From CAJCJE01 sp036494465 (GTDB taxonomy: Bacteria; Actinomycetota; Actinomycetes; Mycobacteriales; Pseudonocardiaceae): 64,000 nucleotides of DNA. The stretch is taken from the NCBI GenBank assembly GCA_036494465.1, contig DASXOJ010000083.1, positions 77,597-141,596 on the forward strand. Reading direction: 5' to 3'. Below the pieces are notes generated by a model. It saw nothing but the letters and a program-made list of their open reading frames with translations. It was not told the origin of the DNA and did not search any database. Shown here piece by piece: positions 26,101 through 33,806 of the stretch. Position numbers and translations under genes: made by a program. Each line of letters starts with the position of its first letter. The stretch's first letter is position 1.

Positions 26101-26548
26101 GCCGCCGCTGGTCAGCGGCAAGACGGCCATCGGCGCCACCACCGGCAACCCGCTGCCTGCCGGCGGCTGGGCGGCCGACCCGGCCGAGATCGGCGCCACC
26201 GGCCCGAACGGCTGGCCGGCCGGCACGGCGAACTTCTCCTTCTACGCGCTGACCAAGGGCTTCGACTCGGCCGTCAGCTCGCCCGCGACCGACCTGTGGG
26301 CGACCTCGGTCACCCCGGCGACGAGCTTCGGCATCGTCACGGTCAACCCGGGTCAGACGGTGAACATCCCGGTCACCATCACCCCCACCGGCAAGCCCGG
26401 CACGGTGGTGAGCGGCACCGCGTTCGTCGACCAGTTCCTGGCGACGAGCACCGCCGAGACCAACGCGATCAACTTCACCGACGCCGCCAACTACCAGCCC
26501 AACGCGGACGAGTTGGTGGCACTGCCCTACAGCTACCGGATCGGCTGA
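23105..26548 (+). CDS. Secreted subtilase-fold peptidase with sedolisin-like active site
   Basis: A 1147-residue exported protein: signal peptide 1-30, a propeptide-like region 50-140, a catalytic domain about 185-500 and a long beta-rich C-terminal region. The subtilisin Asp and His are absent (Ala204 in VAYIAEG, and GEAFLDAS where HGTHVAG would be). Instead Glu242 and Asp246 (E-A-F-L-D), Asp356 in SSGDAG and Ser459 in GGTSESSP reproduce the Glu/Asp/Ser plus oxyanion-Asp pattern of S53 sedolisins. It is likely an extracellular endopeptidase. An AGGAGG site precedes the ATG and a UUCG-loop terminator follows the stop. Confidence 0.82.
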   Translation: MQRKKTLALTAATAAAAVLAVVQPLSATAAPTADAGQAPLTTQQASDLAQNVNTPVIVLMKNQPTPQAANTPAATSRSNTISGIQAPLVGELSQVHAKNVHSYHVANAVSATVSAGEESRLKANPNVEAVLPDSVIKEQPASQPGTASAAADTTAPAGTCPAPGKTMLEPEALADTHTDSDDPNAKTARSLGFTGNGVKVAYIAEGIDINNPDFIRADGSHVFADYKDFTGDGPDAATSGGEAFLDASAIAAQGRQTYNIQNFGAHPLPTPCDVRIEGVAPGSSLYGFKVFGDTNTSTTSAILQSIDYAVNTDHVNVINQSFGYNPFADSNAADAVKLFDDMAVAEGVTVVASSGDAGTTGTQGSPSTDPAVISAGASTTFRWYAQTDYGAADNFPITGWLNDNVSSLSSSGVTQNGTTINLLAPGDSSFALCTPTDTYEDCVNFNGQPSNVERSGGTSESSPLTAGAAALVIQAYRQTHHGATPSPATVKQILTSTADDLTEPGDEQGTGLLDSYKAVEAALSIHDNNGSPKAVGSTLLVNQNQLDAAAPAGSTKQFKLNVTNNGATGQTVNLSGRGFGPQSNKQTGSVTLSDTASPHFADWSGHTNNYGTLHFNVPANTDRLSASIAYPGDPTASLNARVRVILIDPQGRFAAHSLPQGIGNYGNVDVRLPAAGQWTAEIYSINGAGGGTTGKVSFEADTQNTNGYGSVSPSTLNLAPGQTKQVTVTEKTPATPGDATGAVVLNAGAAGQTSVPVVLRSLVSAAGNGAFNGTLTGGNGRQSDLGQENFYQIDVPAGKQDLDANVSLTNDLGDNVIAFLINPAGNVVATGANVVTTAYDPAKRDATQHNVLATDLYARNPQPGRWTLAINFVGAIVGDELHQPYTGALTFNKVNVSANGLPNSASTVLKAGKATTVQVAVHNTGTEPQDIFVDARTSGLANLKLAGIAPTQNVALPFPGGTATPAWLVPSETVGATVVANATLPVTFDYGPYAGDPDLPPLVSGKTAIGATTGNPLPAGGWAADPAEIGATGPNGWPAGTANFSFYALTKGFDSAVSSPATDLWATSVTPATSFGIVTVNPGQTVNIPVTITPTGKPGTVVSGTAFVDQFLATSTAETNAINFTDAANYQPNADELVALPYSYRIG

Positions 26549-26564
26549 TCCCTTAGCGCACAAG

Positions 26565-26596
26565 GCGGGCCCGGTCACTTCGGTGACCGGGCCCGC
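26565..26596. terminator. Bidirectional terminator hairpin with TTCG loop
   Basis: A perfect 14-bp stem (GCGGGCCCGGTCAC paired with its complement) closes a TTCG tetraloop between the convergent peptidase and aldo/keto reductase genes. T-rich bases follow on the plus strand (TTCTGTTGT). Confidence 0.85.
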
Positions 26597-26607
26597 TTCT
26601 GTTGTGC

Positions 26608-27657
26608 TCAGGTGGAAATCGTGTAGTCGCGGGACACGGCCTGGTAGCCGAACATCGAGTACGGGTAGCCGTGGTCGAACTCGCTGAGCTCGGTCAACCG
26701 CGCGGCCTGCTCGGCGGAAAGCTCGAAGTCCAGCGCCGCCAGGTTGTCCTCCAGTTGCGCCACGGTCCGCGCGCCGACCAGCGTCGATGGCACGCCGGGC
26801 CGGTTGGTCACCCAGTTCAGCGCCACCTGCGCCGGGCTGCGGTCGACCTCCTTGGCGATCTCGCGCACCGCATCCAGCACCGCCCAGCCCTGGTCGTCCG
26901 GCGCGCGGTAGAACCCGAGGTCGCGCAGGGCGTCGATCCGGCCCTCCCCGCTGGGGCCGGCGTCGTCGCGGGTGTACTTGCCGGACAGGAACCCGTGCGC
27001 GAGCGGCGACCACGGCACGATGCCCATGCCCAGATCCAGCGCGGCAGGGACATGTTCGCGCTCGATCGCGCGCTGCACCAGTGAATACTCCAGTTGCAGC
27101 GCGGCGATCCGTTCCCAGCCGCGATGCTCGGCGAGCAGCTGCGCCTTGGCCAGGTACCAGGCGGGCGTGTTGGACAGGCCGATCGCGCGCACCTTGCCGC
27201 TACGCACCAGACTGTCGAAAGTGGACATGACCTCCTCGACCGGAGTCAGCATGTCCCACATGTGCAGCCAGTACAGGTCGACGTAGTCGGTGCCCAGCCT
27301 GCGCAGCGACGCGTCCAGCGCGGTCATCAGGTTCTTGCGCCCGTTGCCAGCGAGGTTCGGGTTGCTGTCGTCGGTCGGCATGGTGAACTTCGTGGCCAGC
27401 ACGACCTGGTCGCGCGAGTTCGTCTCGGCGATGAATTTGCCGAGCAGTTCCTCGCTGCGCCCACCTGCGTACCGGTTGGCGGTGTCGACGAAGTTGCCGC
27501 CCCATTCGAGGTAACGGTCGAACACGGCGCGCGCGGTAGCCTCGTCCGAACCCCAGTCGGACGTACCGACGCGCTGCGCGCCGAAGGTCATGGTGCCCAG
27601 CGCGAGCCGGGACACGCGCAGCCCGGTGCGCCCGAGCAGCCGGTACTGCTTGGTCAC
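26608..27657 (-). CDS. Aldo/keto reductase
   Basis: A 349-residue NAD(P)H-dependent aldo/keto reductase of the AKR11/12-like actinobacterial branch. The catalytic tetrad is visible as Asp in FVDTANRYAGGRSEE (also Tyr), Lys in VLATKFTM and His in LYWLHMWD. The cofactor-binding C-terminal part shows GARTVAQLEDNLAALDFELS. The GTG start overlaps the stop of the NmrA-like gene (GTGA), so it is the last gene of the TetR-controlled operon. Substrate unknown. Confidence 0.88.
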   Translation of the reverse strand: MTKQYRLLGRTGLRVSRLALGTMTFGAQRVGTSDWGSDEATARAVFDRYLEWGGNFVDTANRYAGGRSEELLGKFIAETNSRDQVVLATKFTMPTDDSNPNLAGNGRKNLMTALDASLRRLGTDYVDLYWLHMWDMLTPVEEVMSTFDSLVRSGKVRAIGLSNTPAWYLAKAQLLAEHRGWERIAALQLEYSLVQRAIEREHVPAALDLGMGIVPWSPLAHGFLSGKYTRDDAGPSGEGRIDALRDLGFYRAPDDQGWAVLDAVREIAKEVDRSPAQVALNWVTNRPGVPSTLVGARTVAQLEDNLAALDFELSAEQAARLTELSEFDHGYPYSMFGYQAVSRDYTIST

Positions 27658-28472
27658 TTCGTCATCTCCTGCCAGTGGTTTCGTTGCGCCGCAACGAACT
27701 CGTGAAACGAACGCGCCGCTCGGCCGGTCAGCTCCCGCACCGTCGCGGTGACGCGGTCTTCCAGACCTGCCGCGATTTTCCGGTCGAGGTCGACGGCGAA
27801 TCGCGCGGCCTCCTGCGGCAGACCGAAGGATGCCCAGCGCGCCTCGCCCTGTGCCGGGGTGAGTGGCACGTAGCGCACCGGATAACCCGCGACCTCGTCG
27901 ATCAGCTTGGCGACATCGCGGTAGCTGAGCGCCTCCGGTCCGGTGATCACGTAGTCGCGGTTGGGTGCCTCGGTCGCGAGCAGGGATTCGACGGCCACCG
28001 CCGCGATGTCGTCGGCGTGCACGAAGCCCAGCCGTCCCTCACCGGTCGCGGACACCACCTCGCCGCGTTCGGCGATATCGCGCGCGGTCGGATGCGGGCC
28101 GACGAAGTTCTGCATGAACCAGGAGGGCCGCAGGATCGCGTGCTCCGGCGCGGCGTCGATGACGGCCCGGTGGAACTCGTCCTGACCGGGCACCTCGTCG
28201 ACCGACGTGCTCAGCAGCACCAACCGCCGCACGCCTGCCGCTTTCGCGGCACCCAGGAACGATTCGAGCAACGCCATCCGGTTGCGCCCACCAGGCGGCG
28301 GCAACAGGTACACCGCATCCGCACTGTCCAATGCGGACTCGAACGTGCCGGGTTCCGTCCAGTCGAAACCGGTGCCGCGACTCGCCGCCCGGAACGGCAC
28401 GCCCCGCTCAGCCAGCAGCCGGGCGACCTCCCGCCCGGTCTGACCGGTCGCGCCGGTGACCAGTACCGTCAC
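27654..28472 (-). CDS. NmrA-like NAD(P)-binding protein
   Basis: A 272-residue atypical SDR with VTVLVTGATGQTGREVARLL (GxxGxxG) at the very N terminus, VRRLVLLSTS near 85 and ILRPSWFMQNF near 115, as in NmrA and quinone-oxidoreductase-like sensors. It may be a redox sensor or an NADPH-dependent quinone reductase. GTG start and stop both overlap neighbouring genes by four bases, showing tight coupling between the NTF2-like and aldo/keto reductase genes. Confidence 0.82.
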   Translation of the reverse strand: MTVLVTGATGQTGREVARLLAERGVPFRAASRGTGFDWTEPGTFESALDSADAVYLLPPPGGRNRMALLESFLGAAKAAGVRRLVLLSTSVDEVPGQDEFHRAVIDAAPEHAILRPSWFMQNFVGPHPTARDIAERGEVVSATGEGRLGFVHADDIAAVAVESLLATEAPNRDYVITGPEALSYRDVAKLIDEVAGYPVRYVPLTPAQGEARWASFGLPQEAARFAVDLDRKIAAGLEDRVTATVRELTGRAARSFHEFVAAQRNHWQEMTK

Positions 28473-28924
28473 GCCGCACCGTCGGCTTCGTACGCGGCCA
28501 CGAGCTGCGCCAACCGGCCCAGCGCGGCGCTCGTCGCCAGCGGGTTGCCGTAGTCGCGGCTGTGCACGATCTTGCCGTCCCGCACGGTGATCACCATCGC
28601 GTAGCTCAACGCGAGCGGCGCGCCGGTCGCGCTGACCGTGCCGCGCAACGTGTATTCGGCGATGATCACCTCGGGGTCGGTGGTCTCGTGCACGAGCACG
28701 TTCTCGGCCGAGCCGAACTTCCACGGCCGGTTTCCGGCCATCCCCTTGATGCGCTGCCGGAATGTCGCGCCATCGGACGTCTTCGGCACGCCGGGCGGCG
28801 CGAACGGCATCTCGATCACGGTGTCTTCCGCGTAGAGATCGAGCAGACCGTCCCAGTCGCCATCGACACTGGTGCGCAGCAGTTGGTCGAACACCTGGCG
28901 CGGCGAGCGAACGGTGGTGGTCAT
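28469..28924 (-). CDS. SnoaL/NTF2-like protein
   Basis: A 151-residue NTF2-fold protein: QVFDQLLRTSVDGDWDGLLDLYAEDTVIEMPFAPPG at the start and VITVRDGKIVHSRDYGNPLA near the end, the pattern of SnoaL-like cyclases and isomerases of small aromatic or polyketide substrates. An AAGGGA site precedes the ATG. The start also overlaps the stop of a 28-codon fragment of a similar protein. It is in an operon with an NmrA-like protein and an aldo/keto reductase. Confidence 0.8.
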   Translation of the reverse strand: MTTTVRSPRQVFDQLLRTSVDGDWDGLLDLYAEDTVIEMPFAPPGVPKTSDGATFRQRIKGMAGNRPWKFGSAENVLVHETTDPEVIIAEYTLRGTVSATGAPLALSYAMVITVRDGKIVHSRDYGNPLATSAALGRLAQLVAAYEADGAA

Positions 28925-29007
28925 GACAATCCCTTGCTGTAGTCGGTGATGTGCACGATCCGGCCGTCGGGAGCACGCAACACGTCGAGCGGCGTCGACT
29001 CCCCCAT
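28921..29007 (-). pseudogene. Remnant C-terminal end of a second SnoaL/NTF2-like gene
   Basis: A 28-codon reading frame (ATG at 29007, stop overlapping the next ATG as ATGA) contains DGRIVHITDYSKG, clearly similar to DGKIVHSRDYGNP near the end of the next gene's product. The first 100 or so residues of the fold are missing. It still has a strong GGGAGGGG ribosome site, so it may be translated as a leader that couples to the intact gene. It probably reflects a tandem duplication followed by deletion. Confidence 0.6.
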
Positions 29008-29027
29008 GACCAGACCCCTCCCGATAG

Positions 29028-29074
29028 AATCGGAACGATGGTTCCGATTGAGGACGATACGGAGGAACGGTTCC
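29028..29074. promoter_or_regulatory. Two TetR-type operators, GGAAC/GTTCC inverted repeats
   Basis: Site one (29028-29049) has perfect 9-bp arms AATCGGAAC and GTTCCGATT with a 4-bp spacer. Site two (29064-29074) is GGAAC-G-GTTCC. Both lie between the divergent tetR gene and the NTF2-like operon, so the linked TetR protein probably binds here and represses both directions. Confidence 0.7.
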
Positions 29075-29132
29075 GTTTGTCAATCAGTGCTGATCGGCCA
29101 GCTAGAATCGAGCTCGGGAGCAAGGAGGCAAC

Positions 29133-29717
29133 GTGCCGAGCAACGCCCAGACCCGGGAAGCCGAGCCGGACAAACCGCTACGCGCGGATGCCCGGCGCAA
29201 CCGGGCCCGCGTGCTCGAAGTGGCGCACGAGATGTTCCTCGCCGAAGGCATGGCCGTGCCGATCGACGCGATCGCGGAACGCGCGGGCGTCGGGGTCGGC
29301 ACCGTCTACCGGCACTTCCCCACCAAGGAAGCGCTGTTCGAAGCGATCATGACCCACCGCATCCAGGACATGATCGACGAGGCGCGCGGCCTTGCCGACG
29401 CGGACGACCCGGGCGCGGCGTTCTTTTCGTACTTCCTGTACATCGTCGAACGGACCGAGAGCAGCAAGGGCGTGCACGAGGCGCTGGTCAAGTCCGGCTT
29501 CCAGTTCGACGAGCGAGTCGGCGACCTCGCCGCGGAGATGCGCGAATCCCTTGGTGTGCTGTTGCGGCGCGCCCAGGAGGCGGGCGCGGTGCGCGCGGGA
29601 CTGACCGCGTCGGACGTGAAAGCGCTGATGGCAGGGGTCACCGAGATGCGCAGGATGGGTGGCGACCACGATCTGACGCTCGCCGTCGTGCTCGCCGGAC
29701 TGCGCCCGCAGGTGTAA
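29133..29717 (+). CDS. TetR/AcrR-family regulator
   Basis: A 194-residue TetR protein. The N-terminal helix-turn-helix is visible as DARRNRARVLEVAHEMF, IDAIAERAGVGVGTVYRHFPTKEALFEA at about 20-70, and the ligand domain follows. The GTG start has AAGGAGG seven bases upstream. It is divergent from the NTF2/NmrA/aldo-keto reductase operon, and the inverted repeats at 29028-29074 are probable operators. The inducer is unknown. Confidence 0.88.
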   Translation: MPSNAQTREAEPDKPLRADARRNRARVLEVAHEMFLAEGMAVPIDAIAERAGVGVGTVYRHFPTKEALFEAIMTHRIQDMIDEARGLADADDPGAAFFSYFLYIVERTESSKGVHEALVKSGFQFDERVGDLAAEMRESLGVLLRRAQEAGAVRAGLTASDVKALMAGVTEMRRMGGDHDLTLAVVLAGLRPQV

Positions 29718-29774
29718 TCCGCGCCATCTGGCGTAGATGGGTCAACTGGCCTTCTACAAGGCCGTAAATCCGGT

Positions 29775-29801
29775 GACGGTGGGCCAGCACGGCTCACCGT
29801 C
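29775..29801 (+). terminator. Hairpin downstream of tetR
   Basis: GACGGTGGGCC pairs with GGCTCACCGTC (11 bp, one G-U pair) around a 5-nt loop, 57 bp after the tetR stop. There is no T-run, as is common in high-GC actinobacteria. A smaller hairpin GGCCTT-CTAC-AAGGCC lies just before it at 29748-29763. Confidence 0.5.
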
Positions 29802-29871
29802 AGCGAGAAAATGACCCAAAAACGCCATTCGAACCGGATTAGCAGAGATGGCGTAATAGTCCGGTAAGGCT

Positions 29872-29881
29872 GATAATTATC
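29872..29881. promoter_or_regulatory. AT-rich palindrome before the deacetylase gene
   Basis: GATAATTATC is a perfect 10-bp palindrome in otherwise GC-rich DNA, 12 bp before the GTG of the lipoprotein deacetylase. It overlaps the likely -10 region and may be an operator or simply part of the promoter. Confidence 0.35.
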
Positions 29882-29893
29882 TAAGGTTTCGGC

Positions 29894-30721
29894 GTGCGAT
29901 GCCCTGCCGAGACTTACGACCGCCGAACGTTCATGGCATTGATGACCGTCGGCCTCGCCGCCACCCTCGCCGGTTGCGGCAGTGCCAACGATGCCGGCAA
30001 CAACCCGCCAGCCGACGTGTCCAAGCCCGCGACGCCGAGCTCCGAAGCGCCCCCACCGCCGTTACCGCCGATCCCCCCGCCGCACGCAGGCCCCAGCCAG
30101 AAGATCGACCACGGGATCCCGAACAGCAACAAGATCATCCTCACCGTCGACGACGGCTACAACGCCGACTGCGTCGCCGGTTACGTGAAGTTCGCCAAGC
30201 AGTCCGGCATCCACCTGACCTTCAGCCCGAACGGGACCTACGGCAAGGAGTGGGCGCCGCACGCGGACGTGATCAAGCCACTGCTGGAACGCAAGCAGGT
30301 GCAGATCATCAACCACACGTTCAGCCACCACGATCTGACCAAGATGACCGACGCGCAGATCACCACCGAGCTCGAGCGCAACGACGAGTGGGTGCGGCAG
30401 AACTTCGGCATCACCACCCGCCCGTACTACCGGCCGCCGTTCGGCTTCCACAACGCGCACGTGGACGGGCTCGCGGGCAGCCTCGGCTACACCCGCATGG
30501 TGCTGTGGAACGGGTCCTATTCGGACTCCGAGGTGATCACCCCGGATTTCCTCATGCAGATGGCGCGGCAGTACCTCAAGCCCGGCGTGATCATGCTCGG
30601 GCACGCCAACCACTCCACGGTGCTCAGCCTGTTCCCGCAGATCCTCGACCTGATCAAGCAGCGCAACCTGGACCCGGTCACTCTGGACGAGATGTTCGGC
30701 ACCAGCCGCGCGACCGGCTGA
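29894..30721 (+). CDS. Polysaccharide deacetylase (NodB) lipoprotein, Tat-type signal
   Basis: A 275-residue carbohydrate esterase family 4 protein. The N terminus has a twin-arginine motif DRRTFMAL, a hydrophobic run and the lipobox LAGC at about residues 25-28, so it should be a Tat-exported lipoprotein. A proline-rich spacer leads to the NodB domain with TVDDGYNAD (catalytic and metal Asp), NHTFSHHDLTKM (metal histidines), RPPFGFHN and MLGHAN. It probably deacetylates peptidoglycan or another envelope polysaccharide. Confidence 0.85.
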   Translation: MRCPAETYDRRTFMALMTVGLAATLAGCGSANDAGNNPPADVSKPATPSSEAPPPPLPPIPPPHAGPSQKIDHGIPNSNKIILTVDDGYNADCVAGYVKFAKQSGIHLTFSPNGTYGKEWAPHADVIKPLLERKQVQIINHTFSHHDLTKMTDAQITTELERNDEWVRQNFGITTRPYYRPPFGFHNAHVDGLAGSLGYTRMVLWNGSYSDSEVITPDFLMQMARQYLKPGVIMLGHANHSTVLSLFPQILDLIKQRNLDPVTLDEMFGTSRATG

Positions 30722-30764
30722 GGCGCCGATGGGCTCGGAACACCTCCGGGCCCGTCGAGGGGTC

Positions 30765-32132
30765 TCAGCTCATCATGTCGTCGAGCGCGGCTTCGATGGC
30801 GCGGTGGAAGGTCGGATAGGCGAAGATCATCTCGCGGAACTTGGCCACCGGCACCGCGGCGTGCACCGCCAGCACCAGCGCGGAGAGCACCTCGCCACCC
30901 GTCGGGCCGACCGACGTCGCGCCGACCAGTACGCCCCGGTCCTCGTCCGCGACCAGCTTGATGATCCCGGAGTTGCCCGCCTTGTGGATCCAGCCGCGAG
31001 TCGACGCCTGAATCTCCTGACGCCCAACCCGAACCTGGATCCCCTGCTCGCGCGCCTGTTCCTCGGTGATCCCGACCGAACCGACCTCCGGGTCGGTGAA
31101 GGTCACGCGCGGCACCGCGTGGTAACGGGCGGGCGGACCGTCCTGGCCGAGAATGTCCCGGATCGCGATTCCGGCCTGATACATGGACATGTGCGTGAAC
31201 GCGCCCTTGCCGACGATGTCGCCGATCGCCCACACGCCGTCCGCGACCCGCATGTGCTCGTCCGCGTCGAGGTGCCGCACGTCCTCGTCGATACCGACCG
31301 CGTCCAGCCCGATCCCCTTGAGGTTGGTGCGCCTGCCCGACGCGACCAGCAGCCGCTCCGCCTGCACGGTGCCACCGTTGTCGCGCAAGGTGATGGTGAA
31401 CCCGCCGGCGTCGTGGGACACCGCGCTCGCCGGAAGCCCGGTGTGCACGGTGATGCCCTCCTCGCGGAACGCGTCCTCGACCAGTTGGCTGGACTCCGGC
31501 TCCTCCAACGGCAACAGCCGGGGCGCCGCCTCGATCACGGTCACCTTGACGCCGAAGCGGGCGAACACCTGGCTCAGCTCGCAGCCGATCGCGCCGCCAC
31601 CCAGGATCGCCAGCGACGCGGGCAGAGTCTCCAGTTGCATGGCGTCCCGGTTCGTCCAGTAGGGCGTGTCCGCGAGACCGGTGATCGGCGGGATGTTCGG
31701 CTCGGTCCCGGTATTGAGCACGATGCCGCGCCGCGCGATGTACTCGTCACCGTTGACCGTAACGATGTTCGGTCCGGTGATCACCCCGTGTCCCCGGACG
31801 AACACGCCGCCCTTGCTCTCGAACCGTTCGACGGCGACCGTGTCGTCCCAGTCGTCGGTCGCGTCCTGCCGGATCCGCTTGGCCACCGGGGTGAAGTCCG
31901 GCGTCACCGTCGCGCCACCGGCGAGGTCGGCGATGCGCCTGCCCTCGGCGAGCACGTTGGCCGCCCTGATCATCATCTTGCTGGGCACACAGCCGAAGTA
32001 CGGGCACTCACCGCCGAGCAGCCGCTGGTCGATGCCGACCACGCTGAGCCCGGCCTCGGCCAGCTTGCTGGCCACGTCCTCCCCGCCAGGGCCCATCCCG
32101 ACCACGACCACATCGACCGACTGCGCAACCAC
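30765..32132 (-). CDS. FAD-dependent pyridine nucleotide-disulfide oxidoreductase
   Basis: A 455-residue protein of the mercuric reductase / dihydrolipoamide dehydrogenase family. GxGxxG FAD loop is VVVVGMGPGGEDVASKL, the redox-active disulfide is GGECPYFGCVPSK near 40-52, the NAD(P) loop is LAILGGGAIGCEL and the C-terminal dimer motif is FAYPTFHRAIEAAL. No lipoamide or mercury genes are adjacent, so the substrate is open; actinobacterial relatives act as general disulfide or quinone reductases. The GTG at 32132 has GGAG upstream. Confidence 0.85.
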   Translation of the reverse strand: MVAQSVDVVVVGMGPGGEDVASKLAEAGLSVVGIDQRLLGGECPYFGCVPSKMMIRAANVLAEGRRIADLAGGATVTPDFTPVAKRIRQDATDDWDDTVAVERFESKGGVFVRGHGVITGPNIVTVNGDEYIARRGIVLNTGTEPNIPPITGLADTPYWTNRDAMQLETLPASLAILGGGAIGCELSQVFARFGVKVTVIEAAPRLLPLEEPESSQLVEDAFREEGITVHTGLPASAVSHDAGGFTITLRDNGGTVQAERLLVASGRRTNLKGIGLDAVGIDEDVRHLDADEHMRVADGVWAIGDIVGKGAFTHMSMYQAGIAIRDILGQDGPPARYHAVPRVTFTDPEVGSVGITEEQAREQGIQVRVGRQEIQASTRGWIHKAGNSGIIKLVADEDRGVLVGATSVGPTGGEVLSALVLAVHAAVPVAKFREMIFAYPTFHRAIEAALDDMMS

Positions 32133-32236
32133 GAGCTCACTCCACTCCCGCCGGACCCTGCACGAACTCCTGGCGGTCACCGTAGCCCGCTGCGGCTCAC
32201 CCTGCTGGAACGGTCACCGGGCCGTAAGGTCGAAGT

Positions 32237-33259
32237 ATGGTGCGGGTGCTGGAGGTGACACCGATAGCGATGGTCACCGGGGAGAACTCGGTGAACCACA
32301 CCGGCAGCGCGTTCGGCGTCTACGGCACGGATCTGGGCGTCATCTGGGAAAACCGGCCCGGCGAGGTGCTGGTCGCGTTCGGCGACAGCTACGGCCGGGA
32401 ATGGGGTGGCAACGGCGCGGGCCCCGCGCACGCCGACTGGCGGTGCAACTTCGTCGCCCGCTCCACCAGCACCGATCTCGACCAGGGCCTGCTGCTCGAA
32501 CCCGTGGCCCGGCGCCAGGACGGCGCCGCCGCGCAGGCGATCGACCGCGCCGAGGATCGCCACCGGGAAAGCACCGTCATCCCCACCTCCGGCATCGCCG
32601 TCGACGGCGTCAACTATCTCTCGTACATGTCCGTCCAGAGCTGGGGCGACCCCGGCCACTGGCAAACCAACCACGCGGGCATCGCCGTCTCCGACGACAA
32701 CGGCCTGACCTGGCGCAAACCCGAAACCGCGCGCTGGCCCAGCGAACGCCGCCGCCCAGGCCTGTTCGACCGCCCGCGCGAACACCCGTTCCAGATCGCC
32801 GCCTTCACCCGCGATGCCGAGCACGTCTACCTCTTCGGCACCCCGGCAGGCCGCTTCGGTTCCGCGTCACTGGCCCGAGTCCGCCCTGACCAGGTGCTCA
32901 GCGCAGGCGCCTATCAGTACTGGACCGGCACCGACTTCACCGCCGACGACCCCTTCGGCGCCGCGCCCATCATCCCCGGCCCGGTCGGCGAACTGTCCGT
33001 GCGCTTCAACGAGTTCACCAACAGCTGGCTCGCCATGCACCTCGACGAACACCGCGCCGCGATCGTGCTGCGCTCCGCACCGAACGTCACCGGCCCGTGG
33101 GGCGAAGGCACCGTGATCGTCGACGGCAGTTATTACCCTGCCCTCTACGGCGGCTATCTGCACCCGTGGACGACAGCCGACCCGGTCATCTACTTCACCG
33201 TGTCCCAGTGGGGCCCCTACAACGTCGCCCTGTTCCGGGCGAGCCTGGCCGTCGCCTGA
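32237..33259 (+). CDS. DUF4185 domain protein
   Basis: A 340-residue protein matching DUF4185, a five-bladed beta-propeller-like family with sugar-binding or hydrolase-like character: LGVIWENRPGEVLVAFGDSYG near 32-52, IAVSDDNGLTWRKPETARWP near 146-165 and YPALYGGYLHPWTT near the C terminus. There is no signal peptide, so it is probably cytoplasmic unless exported in another way. It is divergent from the flavoprotein gene. Confidence 0.75.
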   Translation: MVRVLEVTPIAMVTGENSVNHTGSAFGVYGTDLGVIWENRPGEVLVAFGDSYGREWGGNGAGPAHADWRCNFVARSTSTDLDQGLLLEPVARRQDGAAAQAIDRAEDRHRESTVIPTSGIAVDGVNYLSYMSVQSWGDPGHWQTNHAGIAVSDDNGLTWRKPETARWPSERRRPGLFDRPREHPFQIAAFTRDAEHVYLFGTPAGRFGSASLARVRPDQVLSAGAYQYWTGTDFTADDPFGAAPIIPGPVGELSVRFNEFTNSWLAMHLDEHRAAIVLRSAPNVTGPWGEGTVIVDGSYYPALYGGYLHPWTTADPVIYFTVSQWGPYNVALFRASLAVA

Positions 33260-33294
33260 CGGAACATTGGGCTACTGGCTGGTAAGTTAACGCG

Positions 33295-33720
33295 ATGGCG
33301 AACGCGCACGCGGTACGACGAGTGGATCTCGCCCTCCCGGTGGTCTGGGCGGCCGTTGCCGACCACCTTGCCATCGCGGGCTGGGGCCCCGGTGTCTCGG
33401 TGACCATGGAGCGCCTCGGCGAGGACGATCCGAACGGGGTCGGCGCGATCCGCGACATCAAGCTGCCCGGCCCCGGACCGCACATCCGCGAGGAGATCAC
33501 CGCGTTCGAGCCGGACCGGCGGCTCGCCTACCGGGCGTTGTCCGGTACGCCTTTCAAGGACTGGCGCGGCGAGGTCGAGGTGGCCGAACACGATGGCGGC
33601 ACGGCGATCAAGTGGAGTTTGTCCTGTACGTCGCCGCTGCCCGGCACCGACCTGATCCTGCGCACCGCCGCGCTCGCCATGGTCAACGCGCTCGCCCGCT
33701 CGGCAAAGCAGCACGCCTGA
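33295..33720 (+). CDS. SRPBCC (START-like) family protein
   Basis: A 141-residue Bet v1/START-like protein of the polyketide cyclase type: RRVDLALPVVWAAVADHLAIAGWGPGV at the start, IREEITAFEPDRRLAYRALSG in the middle and WSLSCTSPLPGTD near the end. Such proteins bind small hydrophobic molecules. It follows the DUF4185 gene by 35 bp and may share its transcript. Function unknown. Confidence 0.8.
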   Translation: MANAHAVRRVDLALPVVWAAVADHLAIAGWGPGVSVTMERLGEDDPNGVGAIRDIKLPGPGPHIREEITAFEPDRRLAYRALSGTPFKDWRGEVEVAEHDGGTAIKWSLSCTSPLPGTDLILRTAALAMVNALARSAKQHA

Positions 33721-33806
33721 TGCGTAGGCCGGGATCGTCCTGACCACATCAAGCCCGGCCTGGTAAGCGGGGACGGGTCCCCACACACAGGCGCGACACT
33801 CACCCG

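Noticed and set aside
24695..27013. 772-codon minus-strand frame opposite the secreted peptidase
   Set aside because: It crosses a strong terminator and the end of another gene and has only repetitive Arg/Gly/Val composition.
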